Assembly (NCBI GenBank): GCA_963712165.1 | Contig: CAVQGY010000004.1 | Span: 124,001-188,000 of the forward strand | Source: B10-G9 sp963712165 | GTDB taxonomy: Bacteria; Chloroflexota; Anaerolineae; Anaerolineales; UBA11858 | Reading direction: 5' to 3' | DNA: 64,000 bases | In this document: piece by piece, positions 34,612 through 44,032 of the stretch | Position numbering within the stretch: the first letter of the stretch is position 1 | Layout of the letters: the number at the start of each line of letters is the position of its first letter | Translations under genes and position numbers: made by a program | Notes under the pieces: generated by a model | The model's input: only the letters and a program-made list of their open reading frames with translations | Told to the model about the DNA's origin: nothing | The model's database searches: none

Positions 34612-35562
34612 ATGATGAAGATTGTTGCTCTGGCAGGAGGAGTAGGCGGTGCCAAATTGGCAGATGGTATATATCGGCAAGATCCGAAAATCGATCTGAC
34701 CGTGATCGTCAATATTGGCGATGATTTCAAGTATTATGGCCTGCATATTTCGCCGGACCTGGATACCGTCTGCTATAATCTGGCAGGAGTGGAAAATCCT
34801 GAGACAGTTTGGGGAAGGGGCGCTGAAAAATGGGATACCATGCAGCTGCTCGAAGATCTGGGAGGTCCATCCTGGTTCCACCTGGGCAATCAGGATCTGG
34901 CCACTCATCTGGAGAGAACCCGGCGTCTGGAAATGGGTGATCCATTATCACAGATCACAGAAGATTTCTGCCAGGTCTGGGGAATCACGGCCAGGGTCCT
35001 TCCCGTAACAGATAATCTGGTTCCCACCTTAGTGAACACGGATCAAGGGTTGCTTGAGTTCCAGGAGTACTTTGTAAAAATGGGCTGTAAACCGAAGGTA
35101 AAGGGATTTATTTTCCAAGAGGTGAAAGTTGCGCAGCCGGCTCCTGGCGTATTGAATGCGATCGAGGAAGCGGATTGGGTGGTTTTTTGCCCCTCAAATC
35201 CGTGGGTTAGCATAGACCCCATATTGGCAGTACCAGGAATTCGCCGCGGATTGACGAAAAAGCCTGTGCTTGGTGTATCACCGATCATCGGTGGTGAGGC
35301 TGTAAAGGGTCCGGTATCAAAAATGTACCGCGAGATGGGCATCGAGGCTTCAGCAGGGGCTGTTGCAGCGCACTATGGAGATTTACTGGATGGTTTTGTG
35401 ATCGATGATCAGGATCGGGAGGACCAGGAGGAAATCCTGTCCGCGGGAGAGGGTTCCCTGACCCTGTTCAGTACGAATATCTGGATGAAATCAAGAGCTG
35501 ACCGCATAACTGTGGCAGAAAAGATAATGGCTTATGGTAGCAGCTTAGTAAAGGAGGTTTAA
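34612..35562 (+). CDS. cofD: 2-phospho-L-lactate transferase (F420-0 forming)
   Basis: 316 residues. The N-terminus ALAGGVGGAKLADGIYR, then NIGDDFKYYGLHISPDLDTVCYNLAG, is the CofD/FbiA signature. It joins the guanylylated three-carbon unit (made by CofC) to Fo, forming F420-0 or a related precursor. Which three-carbon acid is used (2-phospholactate, phosphoenolpyruvate or 3-phosphoglycerate) cannot be read from sequence. Two adjacent ATG codons are possible starts (34612, 34615). Fo synthase genes (cofG/cofH or fbiC) are not in the window. Confidence 0.94.
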   Translation: MMKIVALAGGVGGAKLADGIYRQDPKIDLTVIVNIGDDFKYYGLHISPDLDTVCYNLAGVENPETVWGRGAEKWDTMQLLEDLGGPSWFHLGNQDLATHLERTRRLEMGDPLSQITEDFCQVWGITARVLPVTDNLVPTLVNTDQGLLEFQEYFVKMGCKPKVKGFIFQEVKVAQPAPGVLNAIEEADWVVFCPSNPWVSIDPILAVPGIRRGLTKKPVLGVSPIIGGEAVKGPVSKMYREMGIEASAGAVAAHYGDLLDGFVIDDQDREDQEEILSAGEGSLTLFSTNIWMKSRADRITVAEKIMAYGSSLVKEV

Positions 35563-35564
35563 GC

Positions 35565-36173
35565 ATGGCTTTATGGGCGATTGTTCCTGTTAAGCCGCTA
35601 CGGAGGGGGAAATCTCGCTTAGCAAAGGTGATCTCTGCTGAAGAGCGAGCGGAATTGAATCAGTATTTGTTGTCACATACCATCAAGGTTTTATCCACAA
35701 TTGATGAAATTGGGAATATTCTCGTGATCAGTCGGGACACTGAAGCTCTAGCACTTGCCAGGGATTTGGGGGCTCGCACTGTTCAAGAATATGGCAGTCC
35801 AGGTCTTAACACCGCACTCACCCGGGCGGTAGAGATCGCTAAAACATATGGGACATGCGGAATACTGATCATTCCGGCGGATTTGCCGAGATTGGATGCT
35901 GAGGACCTGCGCCGGATCCTGGTTCACAGGGATCAGCCGCCTGTGGTTGTGATCGCACCTGACCGGAAGAGAGAAGGGACAAATGCCCTTTTGGTTTGCC
36001 CACCTGATTTGATTGAGTTCAGCTATGGTCCGGGATCATTTGATAAGCACTGCCAGTCAGCCCGGGAGAGTGGGACCCGCCTGGAAATCTGTGACTTGGC
36101 TTCATTGGAGCTTGATTTGGATGAACCTGAGGACCTGGCATTGATTGAAGCCGAATTTCGAGTTAATGATTAA
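35565..36173 (+). CDS. cofC: 2-phospho-L-lactate guanylyltransferase
   Basis: 202 residues. IVPVKPLRRGKSRLAKV at the N-terminus is the nucleotide-binding signature of CofC/FbiD, with ADLPRLDAEDL and TNALLVCPPDLI further on. It activates phospholactate or a related acid with GTP for CofD. Starts two bases after cofD, with its AGGAGGT ribosome site inside the cofD 3' end. Confidence 0.93.
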   Translation: MALWAIVPVKPLRRGKSRLAKVISAEERAELNQYLLSHTIKVLSTIDEIGNILVISRDTEALALARDLGARTVQEYGSPGLNTALTRAVEIAKTYGTCGILIIPADLPRLDAEDLRRILVHRDQPPVVVIAPDRKREGTNALLVCPPDLIEFSYGPGSFDKHCQSARESGTRLEICDLASLELDLDEPEDLALIEAEFRVND

Positions 36174-36201
36174 TTCTTATTCACTACCTTTGGAGGATAC
36201 T

Positions 36202-37197
36202 ATGTCAAAACCTGCAGCACTATATCTACAGGATGCCCATGATCTGAGAGATGGTTTGGAATATGTCCGTTATGCTGAGGAGAAGGGATTTGATGCGGTT
36301 TGGCAGGCTGAATCGCGCCTGGTCAGAGACGCAATCGTTCCCATGGCAGCCTACGCAGCGGTCACGGAGAAGATCAAGATCGGTTCCGGTGTGATTAATA
36401 ACTGGACCCGTAATATAGGCCTCTTGGCATCCACTTTCCTTACGCTGGATGACCTGGCACCGGATCGGATGATCTGTGGAATAGGTGCCTGGTGGGACCC
36501 CCTGGCAGAGAACGTGGGAATTTCTCGCCGGAAACCGTTGACTGCTATGCGGGAAACAGTGGAAATCATGCGCCGCCTATTGAATATGGAGAACGTGACC
36601 TTTCACGGCGAATTTGTCCACGTTGATGGGATCGAGCTAGATGTCGTTCACGGGAACACCAATCCGCGCAATGTTCCGATCATGATAGGAGCGACAGGAC
36701 CCAAAATGCTCCAGCTGGCCGGTGAGATCTGCGATGGTGTGGTCATGAACTATTGTGTCCCGGTAGAGTATAACAAAATGGCCCTTGAGAATATCGAGAT
36801 CGGCGCCAAACGAGCCGGGAAAACCCTGGATGATATCGATCGACCTCAGCTAGTTGTATGTTCAGTCTCTGATGATTATGACGAGGCTATGGACTCCAGC
36901 CGCCAGCTGCTGACTCAGTACCTCGCTCAGCAACCCCATATCGCTATGGCTTCTGGCGTTTCCAACGATGTGGTGGCTGAGATCCAGTCTATTTTAGGCT
37001 GGCCTGCCACCCACGAGCAGATCCAGTCTGCGAAACATCTGGTGACAGATGAACTAATCCACCGCATCACAGCTTCCGGTACACCGGATGTTGCCCGTCA
37101 GAAAGTGGACCAGTACCGAGCAGAGGGCTGCACCACACCGATCCTTTATCCTGTTGGCGGGGATGTTAAGATTTTGATTGATACTTTTGCTCCGTAA
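36202..37197 (+). CDS. LLM-class F420-dependent oxidoreductase
   Basis: 331 residues from an ATG at 36202 with GGAGG upstream; a longer reading overlapping cofC is rejected. Luciferase-like TIM barrel with the pattern of F420-dependent methylene-H4MPT reductase-like enzymes: EEKGFDAVWQAESRLVRDAIVPMAAYA, GSGVINNWTRNIGLLASTFLTLD, GIGAWWDPLA. It probably uses F420H2 or F420 to reduce or oxidise an unknown substrate. As the last gene of the F420 block, it is a candidate consumer of the cofactor produced by its neighbours. Confidence 0.85.
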   Translation: MSKPAALYLQDAHDLRDGLEYVRYAEEKGFDAVWQAESRLVRDAIVPMAAYAAVTEKIKIGSGVINNWTRNIGLLASTFLTLDDLAPDRMICGIGAWWDPLAENVGISRRKPLTAMRETVEIMRRLLNMENVTFHGEFVHVDGIELDVVHGNTNPRNVPIMIGATGPKMLQLAGEICDGVVMNYCVPVEYNKMALENIEIGAKRAGKTLDDIDRPQLVVCSVSDDYDEAMDSSRQLLTQYLAQQPHIAMASGVSNDVVAEIQSILGWPATHEQIQSAKHLVTDELIHRITASGTPDVARQKVDQYRAEGCTTPILYPVGGDVKILIDTFAP

Positions 37198-37231
37198 TAA
37201 GGAGTATGAGGACGGCCCTGGATAGAAGATT

Positions 37232-37255
37232 CCTGGAAAGGAGATCCTTTCCAGG
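37232..37255 (+). other. Perfect 10-bp hairpin between the F420 genes and the second molybdenum hydroxylase
   Basis: CCTGGAAAGG-AGAT-CCTTTCCAGG, within an overlapping alternative GGCCCTGG/CCAGGGCT pairing. No U-tract follows, so it is not a typical terminator. It could be an attenuator, an RNA processing site, or an operator. Confidence 0.4.
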
Positions 37256-37278
37256 GCTGTTCGTATGAGGAAAGAGCT

Positions 37279-38058
37279 ATGATTCTAGAATACCACCGCC
37301 CTGAAAAAATTGAGGACATGATCGATCTATTATCCAGAAAATCCCCCGTAACAATCGTCCTTGGAGGAGGATTGTTCATCAATGAGGTGATCAAGGAACC
37401 GATTGGCGTTGTAGATATCCAGGACCTGGGCTTGGATGGCATCAAATCCAGGGGAAAACTGATCGATATAGGCGCTGGGGTTACCCTGCAGTCGCTCCTC
37501 GAACAGCCAGATATTCCTCTCGCCTTAAAAGATGCGATTAAGCATCAGGAAACCAATAATCGTCGGCAGGTAGCCACGGTAGCCGGTACGCTCGTTGCGG
37601 CTACCGGAAGATCCTCTATTCCGGGAGTCTTGCTTGCGATGGATGCGGAACTTGAGCTTGTGGGGAAAGGTAATAAGGCGGAAAAGATCAGGTTGGGGGA
37701 TTTCCTTCCTCTCCGGAAGGAGAAGATTGCAGGCAAGATCATTACAGGGATCACCATTCCTACTGATATTCAGGTTGCATACCATTATGCAGCGCGTTCT
37801 CCAGCTGACCTCCCTGTTGTCGCTGCTGCTGCTTCCTGCTGGCCTTCAGGTAGGACCAGGGTGGTCTTGATAGGTTATGGTGATCAACCCATCATGGTCC
37901 TGGACGGACCGGACCCAGATGGAGCCGAATCAGCTGCCAGGGATGCTTATTCGGAAGCCGAGGACCAGTGGGCCAGCGCTGCTTATCGGTCAGACGCAGC
38001 GGGAGTGTTGGTCAAACGCTGCCTGGGAGAAATTGCGGGAAGAATGAGGGATGGATAA
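37279..38058 (+). CDS. Molybdenum hydroxylase II, FAD-binding subunit (YgfM-like)
   Basis: 259 residues, shorter than the other FAD subunits in the window. FAD-binding motif VLGGGLFINEVI replaces the usual AGGTDL. A second segment, NRRQVATVAGTLVAATGRSSIPGVLLAMD, corresponds to the GGNVA loop. It is closest by pattern to YgfM, the FAD subunit partner of XdhD in E. coli (selenium-associated TIGR03312-type family, from memory). It is followed after 2 bases by the large Mo subunit. It should mediate electron exchange between the Fe-S cluster and an external acceptor. Confidence 0.8.
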   Translation: MILEYHRPEKIEDMIDLLSRKSPVTIVLGGGLFINEVIKEPIGVVDIQDLGLDGIKSRGKLIDIGAGVTLQSLLEQPDIPLALKDAIKHQETNNRRQVATVAGTLVAATGRSSIPGVLLAMDAELELVGKGNKAEKIRLGDFLPLRKEKIAGKIITGITIPTDIQVAYHYAARSPADLPVVAAAASCWPSGRTRVVLIGYGDQPIMVLDGPDPDGAESAARDAYSEAEDQWASAAYRSDAAGVLVKRCLGEIAGRMRDG

Positions 38059-38060
38059 CC

Positions 38061-41000
38061 ATGATCGATATAGAACTGACCATTAACCAAGAGAAGTATC
38101 TACTAGGGATTCACCCGGGAGAACGCCTGTATACCGTTTTGCGGAGATTGGGGTTCTTCAGCGTGAAATTTGGAGATGAGCATGGTAAGACCGGGGCAGA
38201 TACGATCCTGCTGGATGGGAAACCAGTCAATTCTTATCTTCTGCTTGCTGCCCAGGCAGATGGCCACCAGATCGAGACTCTGGAAATGATTGGTGAACAT
38301 CCTCATCAAGGTTGGAAGGATACCAAGGGCTTGCATATTTTGCAGCAGGAGTTTGTCAAAAATGGAGCGATCCAGTGCGGTTACTGCACACCAGCCCAGA
38401 TTCTGGCTGCGAAAGAACTGCTAGACCGTGAACCTGATCCGACAGATATGCAGGTCAGGGATGCACTATCCGGCGTTTTATGCCGTTGTACTGGCTACCT
38501 GAAACCGGTGGAGGCAGTGCTGCGAGCTGCAGCCCGCCTCCGCGGAGAAGAGGTTCCACCTATTGAGGATCCGATCCAAGTTCCCCCGGAATGGATGGGC
38601 ACAGATTTGGGGGATTCCATTCCTTCGACAAGAACGATCGATGTCAAAGGATCGACCCTGACAGCTGAGCGAGTGATCACAGAGTTGAAGGTCAGTAATG
38701 CCCCTGATACTTGGCGCCAGGTTGGAAAACCCAAGGAAAAAGTGGATGCCGTTAAGCTTGTTCAGGGGAAGCCAGCGTTTACGGCAGACTTTGAGCGCCG
38801 AGAAATGCTCTACGCCAAGGTGCTTCACAGCCCCCATGCTCACGCCAGGATCAAAAAGATCACTACTGAAAAAGCCTTAGCAATTCCAGGTGTCCGCTGC
38901 ATACTTACCCATGAGGATATCCCCAGGGTACCTTATTCTACGGCAGGCCAATCTGATCCTATCCCGGGACCGCTGGATTGTTATTCCCTGGATACCAAGG
39001 TGAGATTTGTGGGTGATAGGGTAGCCTTCGTAGCGGCAGAATCCGATGAGATTGCTGAAAAGGCGCTTGAGAAGATCGAAGTGGAATATGAAATCTTGGA
39101 ACCGATCCTGGATACTCGCGTTTCCATGATGCCAGGCGCTCCGATCATCCATGATCAGGAGGATTATATCCATTTTGCGGAATCCGACCCTGCGAAAAAC
39201 TTGGCAGCCGAGATCCGGATCGATATCGGGAATGTAGAAGAGGGATTCAAGGATGCGGATCACATTTTCGAGGCGGAATATGTGGTGCCAAAGGTCCAAC
39301 AAGCCCATATTGAACCTCATGCTGTAGTGACCTATTGGGATGAGGACGATCGGCTTGTTATCCGGACCAGCACCCAGGTGCCTTTCCATATCCGCCGGAT
39401 GATAGCTCCTGTTCTGGAAATGCCAATCAAGCGCATCCGGGTGATCAAACCCCGGGTTGGTGGCGGATTCGGCGGTAAACAGGAAATGCTGATCGAGGAT
39501 GTTGCAGCTCATCTGACCATCGCTACTGGCCAGCCTGTCCAGTATGTTTATACCCGTGAAGAGGAATTCATCGCTGCCCGGTCGCGCCATCCAATGCGGA
39601 TTCGGTTGAAGACCGGCGTAAAAAATGATGGCACAATCACCGCCAATGAAATGTATGCCCTGAGCGATACCGGCGCCAATGGCGCTCATGCGCTGACGGT
39701 CACCGGAAATACCACTAAATCCATGGCTCTCTATGTTGGAGATGGTCCCTATCGAGAATCACCCAATATCAGGTTCTATGCGGATATAGTCTACACCAAC
39801 ACACCTCCTTCTGGTGCTTATCGAGGGTATGGTGTGCCCCAGGGATACTGGCCGGTTGAGCGACATATGGAGCACATTGCCCAAAAGATTGGACTGGATC
39901 CTCTGGAATTCCGGCTCAAGAATACCCTCAGGGCCGGGGAAATCCATCCCTTTAGCGTTGCTTGGAGTGAAGGGAGGGATCCTGTCCCTGAAATGATCCA
40001 GACCAACGCCCTGGTTGAGTGCGTCGAGAAAGGAAAAGAAGCCATCAGGTGGGATGAAAAACTTGCCGATCCTAAATGGAAGTATATTGAAGGCAAACCC
40101 CATCTTAGGCGAGGGGTGGGTGCAGCTCTGGTTATGCAGGGAACTGCTATTCCGTACCTGGACATGGGAGGTGCAAGCATCAAGTTGAATGATGACGGAT
40201 CATTCAATCTCCTTGTGGGTGCTACTGACCTTGGCACAGGTTCAGACACAGTATTGGCCCAAATGGCTGCAGAGATCCTAGGTGTTCCGTTGGAGGATGT
40301 CATCGTGTATTCCTCGGATACTGATTTCACGCCGTTTGATAAAGGGGCCTACGCCTCGAGCACAACCTATATTTCCGGCGCAGCGGTTGTGGATGCTGCC
40401 AACAAAGTAGCAGCACGTATCCGGGAAAGGGCTGTTTTGATTTTGGAGTCCCGGTTGGAAAATGCGGCTATTCTTCCCAACGAGATCGAATTATCCAACC
40501 GCTGTGCGATAGCGCCAGATGGACACGCAGTCTCTATGAAGGAGATTGCCTTGCATTCGTTGCATCACGCCCATCAGGAACAGATCATGGCAGTTGGTTC
40601 CTATGTGTCAACAGTCGCTCCACCACCATTTGCCGCTCAATTCGCGGAAGTCACTGTGGATATCGAAACTGGAATGGTTGTGGTTGACAAATTAATTATG
40701 GCGGTGGATGCCGGTGTGATCGTTAATCCGGTCACTGCCTCGGGGCAGATTGAAGGTGGCATGACCCAGGCACTGGGTTATGCTGTTTCCGAGGAGATGG
40801 TCTACGATGAAAAGGGTCGGGCGAGAGAGGTGAACTTGAGGGATTATCATATCTTCGAAGCTCATGAAATGCCTGAATTGGAGACGATTTTTGTGGAAAC
40901 GTTTGAGCCTTCTCACCCCTTTGGTGTCAAGGCTGTAGCAGAGATACCCCTGGATGGTGTGGCTCCAGCTGTTGGCAATGCTGTTTTTAATGCCTGTGGA

Positions 41001-41063
41001 GCCAACCTTAGGGAAAACCCAGTTACACCGGAAAGAGTCTGGCGGGAACTCCGGATGGTGTAA
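38061..41063 (+). CDS. Molybdenum hydroxylase II, fused Fe-S/Mo subunit with degenerate plant-type cluster (XdhD-like)
   Basis: 1000 residues from ATG at 38061; a longer frame overlapping the previous gene is rejected. The N-terminal domain aligns to a normal XDH Fe-S subunit, but its four plant-type cluster cysteines are replaced by Asp39, Thr44, Asp47 and Tyr59. The second cluster is intact (CGYC and LCRC). The Mo domain has RVGGGFGGKQE, SGAYRGYG, TDLGTGSDT and a catalytic glutamate in KAVAEIP. E. coli XdhD, a putative hypoxanthine oxidase, has lost both clusters; this protein looks intermediate. Together with SsnA and the YgfM-like subunit it recalls the E. coli ssnA-ygfM-xdhD cluster. Likely substrate: purine or related heterocycle. 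Confidence 0.9.
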   Translation: MIDIELTINQEKYLLGIHPGERLYTVLRRLGFFSVKFGDEHGKTGADTILLDGKPVNSYLLLAAQADGHQIETLEMIGEHPHQGWKDTKGLHILQQEFVKNGAIQCGYCTPAQILAAKELLDREPDPTDMQVRDALSGVLCRCTGYLKPVEAVLRAAARLRGEEVPPIEDPIQVPPEWMGTDLGDSIPSTRTIDVKGSTLTAERVITELKVSNAPDTWRQVGKPKEKVDAVKLVQGKPAFTADFERREMLYAKVLHSPHAHARIKKITTEKALAIPGVRCILTHEDIPRVPYSTAGQSDPIPGPLDCYSLDTKVRFVGDRVAFVAAESDEIAEKALEKIEVEYEILEPILDTRVSMMPGAPIIHDQEDYIHFAESDPAKNLAAEIRIDIGNVEEGFKDADHIFEAEYVVPKVQQAHIEPHAVVTYWDEDDRLVIRTSTQVPFHIRRMIAPVLEMPIKRIRVIKPRVGGGFGGKQEMLIEDVAAHLTIATGQPVQYVYTREEEFIAARSRHPMRIRLKTGVKNDGTITANEMYALSDTGANGAHALTVTGNTTKSMALYVGDGPYRESPNIRFYADIVYTNTPPSGAYRGYGVPQGYWPVERHMEHIAQKIGLDPLEFRLKNTLRAGEIHPFSVAWSEGRDPVPEMIQTNALVECVEKGKEAIRWDEKLADPKWKYIEGKPHLRRGVGAALVMQGTAIPYLDMGGASIKLNDDGSFNLLVGATDLGTGSDTVLAQMAAEILGVPLEDVIVYSSDTDFTPFDKGAYASSTTYISGAAVVDAANKVAARIRERAVLILESRLENAAILPNEIELSNRCAIAPDGHAVSMKEIALHSLHHAHQEQIMAVGSYVSTVAPPPFAAQFAEVTVDIETGMVVVDKLIMAVDAGVIVNPVTASGQIEGGMTQALGYAVSEEMVYDEKGRAREVNLRDYHIFEAHEMPELETIFVETFEPSHPFGVKAVAEIPLDGVAPAVGNAVFNACGANLRENPVTPERVWRELRMV

Positions 41064-41084
41064 AATGAATAACAGGAGATAAGG

Positions 41085-41119
41085 AAATGCCCGGGATTGA
41101 ACTCCTGGGCATTTTTTTT
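41085..41119 (+). terminator. Intrinsic terminator after the XdhD-like gene
   Basis: AAATGCCC-G-GGA pairs with TCC-T-GGGCATTT, followed by TTTTT. It separates the transcript of hydroxylase II from the pyrophosphatase operon, which has its own TATAAT box at 41167-41172. Confidence 0.85.
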
Positions 41120-41246
41120 ACTCCCCTGATGCGTGTTGGAGTGAAGGCAGGATAGTTCCTATCTGTTATAATTTAGTAGTTAAGCTGGCTTCATATTCAA
41201 AGGATGATAGAGCAGTTTTAACGAGTATAACAGACAGGAATTACTT

Positions 41247-42593
41247 ATGGAACAGATCACATACGTTATCGGGCATGTCAACCCGGATACAGACTCAATT
41301 GCCTCTGCAATTGGTTATTCCTGGCTCCTGAGAGAACGGGATGGGATGAATGCAGTACCTGCCCGGGCGGGGACGATAAATCCTCAGACTACCTGGGTGC
41401 TGAACCGGTTGGGCCTGGAGGCTCCCTGTTTGTTAACAGACGTCTCGCCCCGTTTTGAGGCAGTGGCCCGGAGAATGGATTCAGCTTCCCCTAATGAACC
41501 CCTTCGTGAAGCATGGGAAATCGCCAGCAGAACAGGCGGAGTCGCCGCAGTTGTTAATGATGATGGAACGCCATATGGTTTGATTACAGGATTAACATTA
41601 TTCTCATTTCTCTCTGAGCTGGTAGGGCCCCATCCAGAACGCCAGGATATGCGCATCACAGAGCTGCTGGAAATGCCCTGCCACGAGGCAGCAGATACAG
41701 AAGTGCCCCTTTTCAAGGCTGGCAGCAGAATTCGGGATAGTCTTAACAAGATTCTTAGAGAAGAACGTAATTATTTCCTGGTTATCGATGATGATGGTCA
41801 GTATGTTGGGCTTTCCCGCCAGCGGGATATCCTCAACCCCCCCCGGCTCCAAGTCGTGCTGGTTGACCATAACGAACGCGAGCAGGCTGTTGGAGCATTG
41901 GAGGAAGCAGAACTTCTTGAAATTATTGACCACCACAGGTTGGGGAACCCTTTTACAAGGGCCCCCATCCGTTTTACGACCGAAGTGGTTGGCAGTACAA
42001 GTACTATTATTGCGGAGAGGATCATCGAGGCGGGACTCAGCGCTCCCGGGGATATTGCCGGTATACTCCTGGCAGGTATTTTCTCTGACACTCTTTTTTT
42101 CACATCCCCGACTACTACCCCTCGAGACAAGAAGGCTGCAGAGAGGATCGGACGCTGGGCTTTCTCTGCAAAGAATCCCTTAAAAGGGGAAACCCTGAAG
42201 AGTTTTGGGAATGCTGTGATCAAAGCTGGAGCAGGGATATCTACTCGGGATCCGGATGAGATTGTCACTTCTGATACCAAGACCTATACTTCTGGTGGGC
42301 TCAATTTTGGGATAGCCCAGGCTGAAGTTACCGATTTGATGCAGGTAGACAAACACCTTGCGGACCTGGAAAGCGCTCTTGAAAAGCTTCGGATCAGTCG
42401 GGCACTCGATTTTACGATCTTAATGGTAACTGATGTGGTTCAGAGCTCAAGTAGATTGATCATGATCAATCCACCCCCTGTATTTGATGATCTTCCTTAT
42501 CCGGCAGACCAGGACGGTACCAGATTTGCTAAAGGGGTCGTTTCACGTAAGAAACAACTCCTACCAGTTATCTTGAGTCTGCTTGAAACATGA
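41247..42593 (+). CDS. ppaC: Family II inorganic pyrophosphatase with CBS domains
   Basis: 448 residues. DHH domain motifs GHVNPDTDSIASAIG near residue 8 and VDHNERE and IIDHHRLGNP further on; two CBS repeats are inserted between them (about residues 70-195). The DHHA2 domain carries the C-terminal SRKKQLLP. These Mn/Co-dependent enzymes hydrolyse pyrophosphate, and inserted CBS domains give inhibition or activation by AMP/ADP/ATP. No DRTGG domain is present. The F420 enzyme CofC makes pyrophosphate, so this enzyme may pull that reaction, but it is also a general housekeeping activity. Confidence 0.92.
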   Translation: MEQITYVIGHVNPDTDSIASAIGYSWLLRERDGMNAVPARAGTINPQTTWVLNRLGLEAPCLLTDVSPRFEAVARRMDSASPNEPLREAWEIASRTGGVAAVVNDDGTPYGLITGLTLFSFLSELVGPHPERQDMRITELLEMPCHEAADTEVPLFKAGSRIRDSLNKILREERNYFLVIDDDGQYVGLSRQRDILNPPRLQVVLVDHNEREQAVGALEEAELLEIIDHHRLGNPFTRAPIRFTTEVVGSTSTIIAERIIEAGLSAPGDIAGILLAGIFSDTLFFTSPTTTPRDKKAAERIGRWAFSAKNPLKGETLKSFGNAVIKAGAGISTRDPDEIVTSDTKTYTSGGLNFGIAQAEVTDLMQVDKHLADLESALEKLRISRALDFTILMVTDVVQSSSRLIMINPPPVFDDLPYPADQDGTRFAKGVVSRKKQLLPVILSLLET

Positions 42594-42613
42594 TCCAGGA
42601 TGGAGATTACACT

Positions 42614-44032
42614 ATGTGGCAAGAGTATATCAATGCTGATTCTATAGGGCAAATACTCTCTGTATTGGCTGAAAAGAAGGCTGGAGCGCGGATCATTGCC
42701 GGGGGAACTGATCTGGTTCTCGAATTGCGGCATGGACAGCCCGAACGAGTTGAAACCTTAATTGATATCTCGCGCGTGAAAGAATTAAGCCAGATCACAG
42801 TGGAGGATGATTGTGTGAGCCTGGGAGCAAGCGTTACTCATAATCAATGCCTGGTAGATCCCAATATCCGTAAATTCGCTCTCCCGCTGGCGCAGGCATC
42901 TTGGGAAGTGGGAGCTCCGCAGATCCGCAATACCGGGACCGTTGTGGGTAATCTTGTCACAGCCTCTCCTGCAAACGATACGATCGTGCCGCTTTATGCC
43001 CTGAATGCCAAACTGCTGGTTCAATCCCTGGGAAGTGAGAGGGAAATTGCGCTGAAGGATTTTTATACTGGTGTTCGGGCACATGTCCTGCAACCGGATG
43101 AACTGGTCACAGCAATTATCATTCCTAAAATGGCTCGAGACCAAAAGGGTGTATTCCTCAAACTAGGGCTACGTAAAGCCCAGGCAATTTCATTAGTTAC
43201 CATGGCTGCGGTGCTTACTCTGGATGGGGATACGGTCAGAGACGCAAAAATCACCCTGGGAGCAGTGGCACCCACTATCATCCATGCTGAGAGCGCCGAG
43301 AAATACCTGGTTGGAAAGATGCTTTCAGAGGAGAATATTCTCAGAACGGCTGAACTAGCAAAGGAGGCCTCCCGACCGATAGATGATATTCGAGGATCTG
43401 CTATTTATCGACAGGAAATTACCAGAGTCCTGGTCCAACGCGGATTGGAACAAATCGCATCTGGAGAAACCGACACCCGGCTGCCGGAGATCCCCGTTCT
43501 TTTAGTCGGCAAACCTCCAGAAAATGGTAAACTCAAAAATATAGGTGAACCTCTTGCATCAGGTGGTGGACCAATCATTACCAGGGTGAATGGCGAAGAG
43601 TACTCCTTTGACGAGGGACACCATCTAACCTTGCTGCACCTGATCAGGGACTATGTAGGAATCACCGGGTCCAAGGTTGGTTGTGAGGAAGGGGAATGTG
43701 GGGCTTGCACGGTTTTCCTGGATGGAAAAGCAGTGATGTCCTGCCTGGTACCTGCACCCCGGGCGCATAGGGCAGAAATCATCACCATTGAAGGACTGGG
43801 AGATGAAGAGAACCTTCATCCGGTACAGGAAACATTCATAACAGAAGGGGCAGTGCAATGCGGCTACTGCACGCCGGGATTCATCATGTCTGCCGCAAAA
43901 CTGTTGGAAGAAATACCTCAACCTGAACTTTCTCATATAAAAACGGCAATCTCTGGTAATTTGTGCCGTTGTACTGGATACTATAAAATTATCCGGGCAA
44001 TTGAGGGAGCTAGTAAAAAAGAAGGTGGATAA
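42614..44032 (+). CDS. Molybdenum hydroxylase III, fused FAD and [2Fe-2S] subunit
   Basis: 472 residues from the ATG at 42614 (GGAG upstream); a start at 42590 overlapping the previous stop is possible. Residues 1-285 are the FAD subunit (IIAGGTDLVLELRHG, GAPQIRNTGTVVGNLVTASPANDT). From about 310 on is a complete Fe-S subunit: the plant-type CEEGECGACT pattern plus MSC, and CGYC plus LCRC, all eight cysteines present. The FAD/Fe-S fusion lacks a Mo domain; the partner is probably the 735-residue Mo subunit at 47372, four genes on. Thus the third hydroxylase splits between genes where the other two fuse. Confidence 0.9.
   Translation: MWQEYINADSIGQILSVLAEKKAGARIIAGGTDLVLELRHGQPERVETLIDISRVKELSQITVEDDCVSLGASVTHNQCLVDPNIRKFALPLAQASWEVGAPQIRNTGTVVGNLVTASPANDTIVPLYALNAKLLVQSLGSEREIALKDFYTGVRAHVLQPDELVTAIIIPKMARDQKGVFLKLGLRKAQAISLVTMAAVLTLDGDTVRDAKITLGAVAPTIIHAESAEKYLVGKMLSEENILRTAELAKEASRPIDDIRGSAIYRQEITRVLVQRGLEQIASGETDTRLPEIPVLLVGKPPENGKLKNIGEPLASGGGPIITRVNGEEYSFDEGHHLTLLHLIRDYVGITGSKVGCEEGECGACTVFLDGKAVMSCLVPAPRAHRAEIITIEGLGDEENLHPVQETFITEGAVQCGYCTPGFIMSAAKLLEEIPQPELSHIKTAISGNLCRCTGYYKIIRAIEGASKKEGG

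Noticed and set aside
38877..39689. Minus-strand open frame of about 270 codons inside the XdhD-like gene
   Set aside because: No family motif and it lies antisense to a strongly conserved coding region; open frames opposite such genes are common.
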